Shown: positions 58,288-64,000 of the stretch, in pieces
Position numbering within the stretch: position 1 is the first letter of the stretch
How the letters are laid out: each line of letters starts with the position of its first letter
NCBI GenBank assembly: GCA_038040385.1
Contig: JBBPII010000007.1
Coordinates: 62,001 to 126,000, forward strand
Length of the DNA: 64,000 bases
Direction of reading: 5' to 3'
Source of the DNA: Gilichinskyi gelida
Lineage (GTDB): Bacteria; Acidobacteriota; Thermoanaerobaculia; Gp7-AA8
Notes under the pieces: generated by a model
The model's input: only the letters and a program-made list of their open reading frames with translations
Databases searched by the model: none
What the model was told of the DNA's origin: nothing
Position numbers and translations under genes: made by a program

Positions 58288-61200
58288 ATGACGACGACCT
58301 TCATCGCCGACCCCGACCGCGATGCCGCGGCGGTGATTCGCGGCTTCGTGTATCAGGTCGACGTCACGATCCGCCGTTGGCTGGGGTTGGCCGACACGCA
58401 AATTCTCGAACTTGAGCGCGGCGAGGATATCGACATCGTCGCGCGTGGCATCGCCGCTGGCGAGGAAGAGCAGCGGATCACTGAACAAGTCAAGAGCCGC
58501 GAAGCGAATCTGACGCTTCGCTCCCCGATCGCGGTTCAGTCGGTTGCGAACTTCGCACTCCATCGTGAACGCAATCCCACGCTGCGGCTGCTGTTCCGCT
58601 TCACAACGAACGCGTTGCCCGGCGTCGAGCAGAACGCAGGCTTCCCTGCGTCGCTGCCGGGCATCATCGCGTGGGAACGTGTGCGTGGCCGCTCGGCAGG
58701 GGAAACGGAAGAGGCGGAACTTGCCGCCGCGCTGCGAGCTTTCTATCGGGACTTGCCACAAGCCGACATCGCGGACGATGGATGGCAGTCGCTTCAGCGA
58801 GTCGTCACTTCGGCCGGCGATCATATATGGCTCGACTTTCTCGCCGCATTTGAGTGGTCGGTCGCGAGCGACGCACCTGCGTTACTGCCGTCGGTCATTC
58901 GCGAGGACCTTGTTGCGGCGGGACTCGCCGACCCCTCAAACGCTGAAGAGCATTACCTCCGACTCTTTGTCCATGTCTTTCGTCTTCTCACGATGGACGG
59001 TGAGAAGAGTCTGACCCGGCAGGATCTCATTGACACTCTCTCTCGCGCCGCTGATCCAACTGCACATGCGCAGATCGCAGCACTCCTCGATCGCATGTCG
59101 CTCTTGGAACAGCGCATGGAGTCTACAGAGCGCCGACTGTCAGACGTTGAGGAGACGCACCGCCAGATGCTCGAGGTTGCGTTTAGCGGCATGGCGTCGC
59201 TCGTGGCAACCAACGCGGAGATGCCCCGTGTGCCCTTGGGTCCGATCACAGCGGCAAGCGACCCGCCGACTGCCCTCGCTCATCAGATCGCGCGCAGCAT
59301 CGTCGTGGATCGGCTCAGGGTACAGACCCCGTCCGGATGGCTTGCAATCCATGGGGACACCGGCTCAGGAAAGACGCAACTGGCTCACCTTCTGGCGGTC
59401 AACGAGGGCCCTTCGCTGTTGTGGCTGCGATTGACCGATCTCTCACCTTTCGTCGCTGGGGCCGCTCTTCGGCGGTTTATTGAACACGCGACGAACCTGC
59501 CGCCAGCGACTCAGCGAGAAGCACTCTTCAGCGGCGTGTTCCAAGGTACGCCGCCTGTGAGAGTGATCGTGCTCGACGACCTGCCACGACTCGACAGTCG
59601 ATCACCGTTCGCAGATGACCTGCTTTCTCTGGCGAAAGCCGCAGCCGGCGCAAGGGCGCTGCTCATCTCGACAAGCCTCCATTTCCTGCCACCCGCAATT
59701 TCGGGAGCCCTCGGCGAGTCGATCACCGAGATCGTCACGCCGGCCTTGACCGAGGCTGAGGTCGAGGAAGTCCTCGCGGTGAACGGTGCCCCGGCCGGGA
59801 CAGCCCAGATGCTCGCGACGCTCATTCACACGATCGGGGAGGGACACGTCGCACTCGTCGTGGGCATCGCGCAGTATCTCAGGCGCCAGAACTGGATCAT
59901 CACGGCGGAGCAGCTCGTTCGCCTGCTCACAGGCGACCATGCCAACGGCACACGTCACCAGCTCCTTGCGCGCTTGCTTGCATCCGTGATGGACGAACAA
60001 ACCCGACAACTGCTCTACCGCATGATGCTTGCGGTCGGCGAGCTGACAACAGGCGAGATCCGCGGCTTGGCCGATGCCACGCCGAGCATCGATGCTCCGC
60101 TCGAACGCCTCTCCCAACTCGAAGGCATGTGGGTGCAGGTCGATGGCGATGACCACATCCGCGTTCCGCCGATGGTCCGACTTCTGCGTCCTGATGATCT
60201 TCCCCGCGAGGTCCAGCAATTCTGCTACGGCCGCCTCGCCTTCATGCGCATGCGCCGCGGCACCCTGTCCCCTCTCGACGTCATGAAGATCGTCACGTAC
60301 TTCGTGAGCGGAGGTCTGGACTATTACGCAGGACTCGCCATCGCGAACGGATTCATGGAGCTGGAACGGCTGGGACCCGTGCCTGACGCGGGATTGTCGG
60401 ACTTTTTCATGTGGCCACTGCCGCAGGGGATGCCGAACGGGATCAAGCTATTCGTCCGCGGGACGCAGCTCGGTATGCGGCTGAAGTGGAAGAAAGATGT
60501 GTCGTTTGTGCTGAATGACATCGACGCCATCTTTGCTGAGACATCCGATGCGTTCGAACAGAGCGGGGTGATCATCGCTGCCGGCAAACTTCTGACCGGA
60601 GACCCGGCAGAGGCGTGGCGTGCACTTCCGCTCTTACGCCGCGCGATGTTGGCCCACGATGAAGGTGCGCGTGCAGACCTCCCCGTTGTTCCGATTCCCG
60701 ACTCCATATGGGCAGAATCCATAATCCTCGCCGGCTCCAGCATCGGCGAGGAAGTAGGTCTCCGCGAGCTGCAGCACACGGTAGAGGGCCTCTCGCCGAC
60801 ACGCCGAGCAGTGCTCGATGCCCGCGACGATCTCGAACAGATGTTTGTCTGGATCACGGGCAACCTCTTCCTCTCCGAGCACCGAAAGAACGCCGCTGTC
60901 CAGGACTGGCAGGCGGTTGTGGATGCGATGGCCGCACTCGCGAGCTGGGCATTGCGCATCGACTGGCCGCTCCTCCACGCGCACGCAACCCGCATGATGA
61001 TCGTCGTGTTCGGCGAATACATCCATGACATGGAGCAAGTCATCAGCGCAGGGATCCATGGTGTCAAGCAGACGACAGACGCGCGAGCCCAAGGCATCAT
61101 CGAGGCGACCGTCGGGCGACAACTCAATCTACAGAACCGGTGGGCCGACTCACGACAGTGGTATGCTCATGCGCTTTCCCGTCCGCCGAGTCAGATACAC

Positions 61201-61788
61201 CTCCTGCATTTCGACGCGCTGGTCGCCGCCGCCAACGCCGAGCAAGACTTCTCGCTACCCGCGGCGATCGCCTATCTGGAGAACGCTGTCGCCGTTGCCG
61301 ACAGCTCGGATGACCTCATCGGCCATGCTGGTCAGTTCTCATCTCGCGCGGAACTCGCGATCGCCCTCCTGCTGAATGGCGATGTCGTGCGCGCACTGTC
61401 GCTATGGGATGAAGCTGGAGCGATGCTGCTCGCAGCTGAACCGGCCGATGACGCCGCGAAGGGCAGAATCAGGATGTTTCTGCAGCACTCGCGCTACTTC
61501 TACTTCGTCGCCGCGGGACTCCTCGCAGCGATGCAATTGGCTCCACCGGAGCAGCGGTCTATCGCACCGCAGATCGGCCAGTTTCACGCGGAGTTGCGGG
61601 CGTTCGGAAGTCAGCTCGACACCTTCTGGCGGGCACGGGTATCCATCATGCTCGGCAAAATCGCGGAGGCTCGTGGTGATAGTGAGCGCGCGAAGCAGTG
61701 CGGTAATGCCGCACTTGAGGCGGTCAGCGGAACGAGTGATGAATCGGCTACCCTACGCGATGAGGCGAATCGGCTCGCGGTCTTATAG
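58288..61788 (+). CDS. Cap4-like nuclease/STAND NTPase, putative Avs-type antiviral protein
   Basis: 1166 residues from ATG 58288; an in-frame ATG at 58168 lies in the MITE and is rejected. Domains: N-terminal Cap4/PD-(D/E)xK-like nuclease (about 1-200) with GFVYQ (19-23), LELERGEDIDI (40-50) and EQVK (66-69); a coiled coil (about 265-300); a STAND P-loop NTPase with GDTGSGKT (Walker A, Lys362) and VIVLDDLPRLD (Walker B, Asp430/431); and a long helical-repeat C-terminus as the sensor. Known for the class: phage proteins trigger NTPase oligomers that switch on nuclease killing. The DNA is visibly less GC-biased than its neighbours and no core gene partner exists, which fits horizontal gain. 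Which Avs subtype, if any, is unknown. Confidence 0.75.
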   Translation: MTTTFIADPDRDAAAVIRGFVYQVDVTIRRWLGLADTQILELERGEDIDIVARGIAAGEEEQRITEQVKSREANLTLRSPIAVQSVANFALHRERNPTLRLLFRFTTNALPGVEQNAGFPASLPGIIAWERVRGRSAGETEEAELAAALRAFYRDLPQADIADDGWQSLQRVVTSAGDHIWLDFLAAFEWSVASDAPALLPSVIREDLVAAGLADPSNAEEHYLRLFVHVFRLLTMDGEKSLTRQDLIDTLSRAADPTAHAQIAALLDRMSLLEQRMESTERRLSDVEETHRQMLEVAFSGMASLVATNAEMPRVPLGPITAASDPPTALAHQIARSIVVDRLRVQTPSGWLAIHGDTGSGKTQLAHLLAVNEGPSLLWLRLTDLSPFVAGAALRRFIEHATNLPPATQREALFSGVFQGTPPVRVIVLDDLPRLDSRSPFADDLLSLAKAAAGARALLISTSLHFLPPAISGALGESITEIVTPALTEAEVEEVLAVNGAPAGTAQMLATLIHTIGEGHVALVVGIAQYLRRQNWIITAEQLVRLLTGDHANGTRHQLLARLLASVMDEQTRQLLYRMMLAVGELTTGEIRGLADATPSIDAPLERLSQLEGMWVQVDGDDHIRVPPMVRLLRPDDLPREVQQFCYGRLAFMRMRRGTLSPLDVMKIVTYFVSGGLDYYAGLAIANGFMELERLGPVPDAGLSDFFMWPLPQGMPNGIKLFVRGTQLGMRLKWKKDVSFVLNDIDAIFAETSDAFEQSGVIIAAGKLLTGDPAEAWRALPLLRRAMLAHDEGARADLPVVPIPDSIWAESIILAGSSIGEEVGLRELQHTVEGLSPTRRAVLDARDDLEQMFVWITGNLFLSEHRKNAAVQDWQAVVDAMAALASWALRIDWPLLHAHATRMMIVVFGEYIHDMEQVISAGIHGVKQTTDARAQGIIEATVGRQLNLQNRWADSRQWYAHALSRPPSQIHLLHFDALVAAANAEQDFSLPAAIAYLENAVAVADSSDDLIGHAGQFSSRAELAIALLLNGDVVRALSLWDEAGAMLLAAEPADDAAKGRIRMFLQHSRYFYFVAAGLLAAMQLAPPEQRSIAPQIGQFHAELRAFGSQLDTFWRARVSIMLGKIAEARGDSERAKQCGNAALEAVSGTSDESATLRDEANRLAVL

Positions 61789-62079
61789 GGGCGCGGCGTG
61801 TGGCAGGGCGCATGTGGTGGGCGAGGTGATCGCGAGTGGATTCGATCAGTCCATGTGCTGTCGTAAACGGTTCGGGCGCGCTCGGTGAGGGCGACGGCAC
61901 ATCCGAATCGTGAACCGTAAGCAGGGGCGAGCTCGGAGCCGCTCTCTCCTCGGGAGCCGGCTCATCCACGGCAGCTCTGATGACGAAATCCTCATGATAC
62001 TGTGAGGCGCTTTGCGGATATTCTGCCGCCGAGCAAGTGAGGGCGGAGACTCCCGGATCGTGCTTTGCGTGAGGCGCCT

Positions 62080-64000
62080 ATGAGGCGACACTCTCGACCG
62101 CGCGGGATCGCGGCGCAGGTCGCGCTCGGCCTGGCACTCGGAACGACGGTGGCCACGCCGGCCGAGGGACAAATCGTCAATACCGGCGTGGTGAAGACCA
62201 GTAGCTCGGGGTTCGCGTGCGTCGTGATCCAGGGCACCACGTCCTGTAACGCCGGTGCGGTGAATTGGCTGATCCCGCAGATTGCCCCCGTCTTCACGCC
62301 GTCGGGGTCGCATACGCCGACGCCAGGCGTTCCGAACCCGCCTCATACCGCGAACCCGCTGATCCTTCCCATCGGCGAGGGCCTGAAAGACTTCAACGGT
62401 GACGGGTTTTCGGACGTCTTTTGGAGGTGGACGACCAAGTCACTTGCGGACATCGGGACCTATTTCTACAGGATCGACTGCACCTGGTCGAACGACGGGG
62501 GCCAGACAATCCACATGTGCACCTCGGCCACTCTCTCGCTGGTCATCACCAACAGCGCTCCGACCGCCGCGATCACGCGGAGCGGCACGCGTGCAATCCA
62601 CGACTCCCTCACGTTCAACGCCAACAGCAGCGATCCCGACGGCGGCGCGGTAGCGCACAGCTGGCGGTTCATTTCGCCCACTCCGGCCGGGCACGCGGCG
62701 ACGTTCGCGACCCCGGGCGCGGCGTCGACGACGCTCGCTTTCGTCGACGAGCGGGACATCGGCGACTGGACCGTCGCACTCGATGTCGACGACAACGAAG
62801 GGGAGCGGAAGACTTTCTCCACCGCGACCTTCACCATCCCGAACCTCCCCCCCGACATCGCGATAACGGGCGTCACGGCCATCGATGTCGGTCAGAAGAT
62901 CGAGCTTGCCGCCTCGACTACTACCGACCCAGACGGCGGTCCGCCGCTCCAGCTCAGTTGGGACCTCATCAGCGCGCCTCAGGGCGCTTCGCGCACCGCG
63001 CCGAGCAACGTCGGTACGGCAGCAAACATCTCGATTCAGACGACCAGCGCTGACGTCGGGAAGTGGCGTTTCGGGCTCACCGCCAGGGACAACGACAACG
63101 CGCCGAACTCGACCGACGTCGCAGAGGTCGAGGTGACGGTTCGCAATCAGCTCCCGAAGATCACGCTCAGCTCCGCGAGCAGCTTCCGCATCGAGGCGGG
63201 CCAGGCGATCTCCGTCAGCAACACCACGCCTAACGACCCGGACGGCGGAACGGTGACGCACAGATGGGAGCTGGTCCAGGCGCCCGTGACCGCCGCAGAG
63301 GCGCCCCGCGCGAGCTTCCAGACCGGACAGACCCTGTCGTTGTTGTCACCGGCCGCCGGCACTTGGATCTTCGATCTGCACGTCACCGACGACGAGAACA
63401 ACAAGCAGGCGGACGGATCGACGGCCGACATTCACCAGGAGCTGAAGGTCCTGGTGAACGGGCCGCCAACGGCGGTCATCACCGGGCCGTCGACCATTGG
63501 TTTCCTCACCTACTTCGAGATCGACGGCAGCGGATCGACCGATGCCGACACCCCGCCCACGACCGCGGCAAACCGCGGACACGTGACGAGCCGACCGCCG
63601 GCCGACGTCTCCGATCCGCCGATCGAGCGCTATCACTGGACCCTCGTCGACGTGCCACCGGACCAGTTCCCCAGGTACACACCAGGTCCGGTGGAGTACT
63701 CACTACATCTGTCGAATGGAACGGCGAAGCTTGCGGTCGTGGCCAACGCGCTTCGCGCCGGCACCTGGACGTTCGAGCTGGAGGTTACCGACGCCGAGGG
63801 AGGCACCGACCACACGAGCTACAGCGTGGACGTGCTCGACCCGAACTCGCGTCCGTTCGCCGTCTTCGCGCGACCGGTGACGTACGCCCTCACCGACGTG
63901 AATGGCGTCGCGCTGTCGCCGGTGGTCGCCGACGGCTCCTTCAGCTTCGACTTCGACAACCTGATCACCTCGAACTATGTTCCTGGACTCGGCATCACGG
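62080..64000 (+). CDS. Secreted PKD/cadherin-like repeat protein (3' truncated)
   Basis: At least 640 residues, open to the right edge. A short signal-like start MRRHSRPRGIAAQVALGLAL, cleaved near ATPAEG, is followed by a FG-GAP-like DFNGDGFSDVFWRW, two Cys (residues 46 and 56, then 140s), and at least four PKD-like modules with repeated SSDPDGG, TDPDGG, NDPDGG and STDADT motifs and WTVALDVDDNEG-type endings. Likely a surface or secreted adhesin or matrix protein; no enzyme domain is seen so far. Confidence 0.75.
   Translation, partial: MRRHSRPRGIAAQVALGLALGTTVATPAEGQIVNTGVVKTSSSGFACVVIQGTTSCNAGAVNWLIPQIAPVFTPSGSHTPTPGVPNPPHTANPLILPIGEGLKDFNGDGFSDVFWRWTTKSLADIGTYFYRIDCTWSNDGGQTIHMCTSATLSLVITNSAPTAAITRSGTRAIHDSLTFNANSSDPDGGAVAHSWRFISPTPAGHAATFATPGAASTTLAFVDERDIGDWTVALDVDDNEGERKTFSTATFTIPNLPPDIAITGVTAIDVGQKIELAASTTTDPDGGPPLQLSWDLISAPQGASRTAPSNVGTAANISIQTTSADVGKWRFGLTARDNDNAPNSTDVAEVEVTVRNQLPKITLSSASSFRIEAGQAISVSNTTPNDPDGGTVTHRWELVQAPVTAAEAPRASFQTGQTLSLLSPAAGTWIFDLHVTDDENNKQADGSTADIHQELKVLVNGPPTAVITGPSTIGFLTYFEIDGSGSTDADTPPTTAANRGHVTSRPPADVSDPPIERYHWTLVDVPPDQFPRYTPGPVEYSLHLSNGTAKLAVVANALRAGTWTFELEVTDAEGGTDHTSYSVDVLDPNSRPFAVFARPVTYALTDVNGVALSPVVADGSFSFDFDNLITSNYVPGLGIT

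Overview
The window is high-GC, gene-dense bacterial chromosome with no plasmid or phage backbone, no rRNA or tRNA that I can see and no CRISPR array. Gene content (split complex I, Rex, RidA, DUF3617, BlaI/M56, FabF-like ketosynthase with a UbiE-like methyltransferase, many intergenic palindromes of the kind that are common in Acidobacteriota MAGs) suggests an Acidobacteriota-like soil or sediment bacterium. That assignment is an inference, not a proof. No stretch without a gene or gene remnant exceeds about 300 bases; the longest, 61789-62079, shows nothing I recognise.

Layout. 1-9.2 kb: a left-truncated membrane patatin-like protein, an RDD protein, a TPR protein, RidA, a matrixin-like secreted protease, a DUF3617 protein, and a rhodanese/DoxX pair. 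9.2-19.6 kb: glycogen debranching enzyme (glgX), a degenerate glycosyltransferase, a lone Phd-type antitoxin, a STAS protein, rsmE, an overlapping cell-surface glycan set (FkbM methyltransferase, methyltransferase-like/GT2 fusion, methyltransferase) and a large GH63/MGH1-like glucosidase. 19.7-31.3 kb: a BlaI/M56 sensor pair with a perfect palindromic operator, a DHH phosphoesterase, small membrane proteins, a class 3 lipase, an HpnR-like radical SAM enzyme, then a junction where two 5'-truncated genes meet head to head, followed by a 2OG oxygenase/lipoprotein/LON/SRPBCC run. 31.3-36.9 kb: a four-gene operon (ketosynthase, methyltransferase, FAD oxidoreductase, putative 2OG oxygenase), a frameshifted TPR remnant, vapBC, an NTF2-like and a BON lipoprotein. 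37.0-41.3 kb: a BTAD-receiver regulator coupled to a hybrid histidine kinase, then rex. 41.3-56.0 kb: respiratory complex I in two divergent blocks, nuoGHJKLMN on the minus strand and nuoAEF on the plus strand, separated by a peptidyl-prolyl isomerase, a receiver, a saccharopine dehydrogenase-like enzyme, a small membrane protein and a second STAS protein. nuoB, C, D and I are not in the window. A near-consensus Rex operator lies just upstream of nuoG. 56-64 kb: an SUMF1-like protein, a MATE transporter, a 156-bp MITE, a large Cap4-nuclease/STAND NTPase antiviral candidate, and a right-truncated secreted protein rich in PKD-like repeats.

A theme across the window is a large set of interspersed palindromic or word-like repeats (at least six families). 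Several are not only intergenic: they encode internal or C-terminal segments of six proteins (DoxX, rhodanese, a methyltransferase, the glucosidase, NuoM, NuoG) and supply stop codons for others (FabF, MATE, receiver protein).
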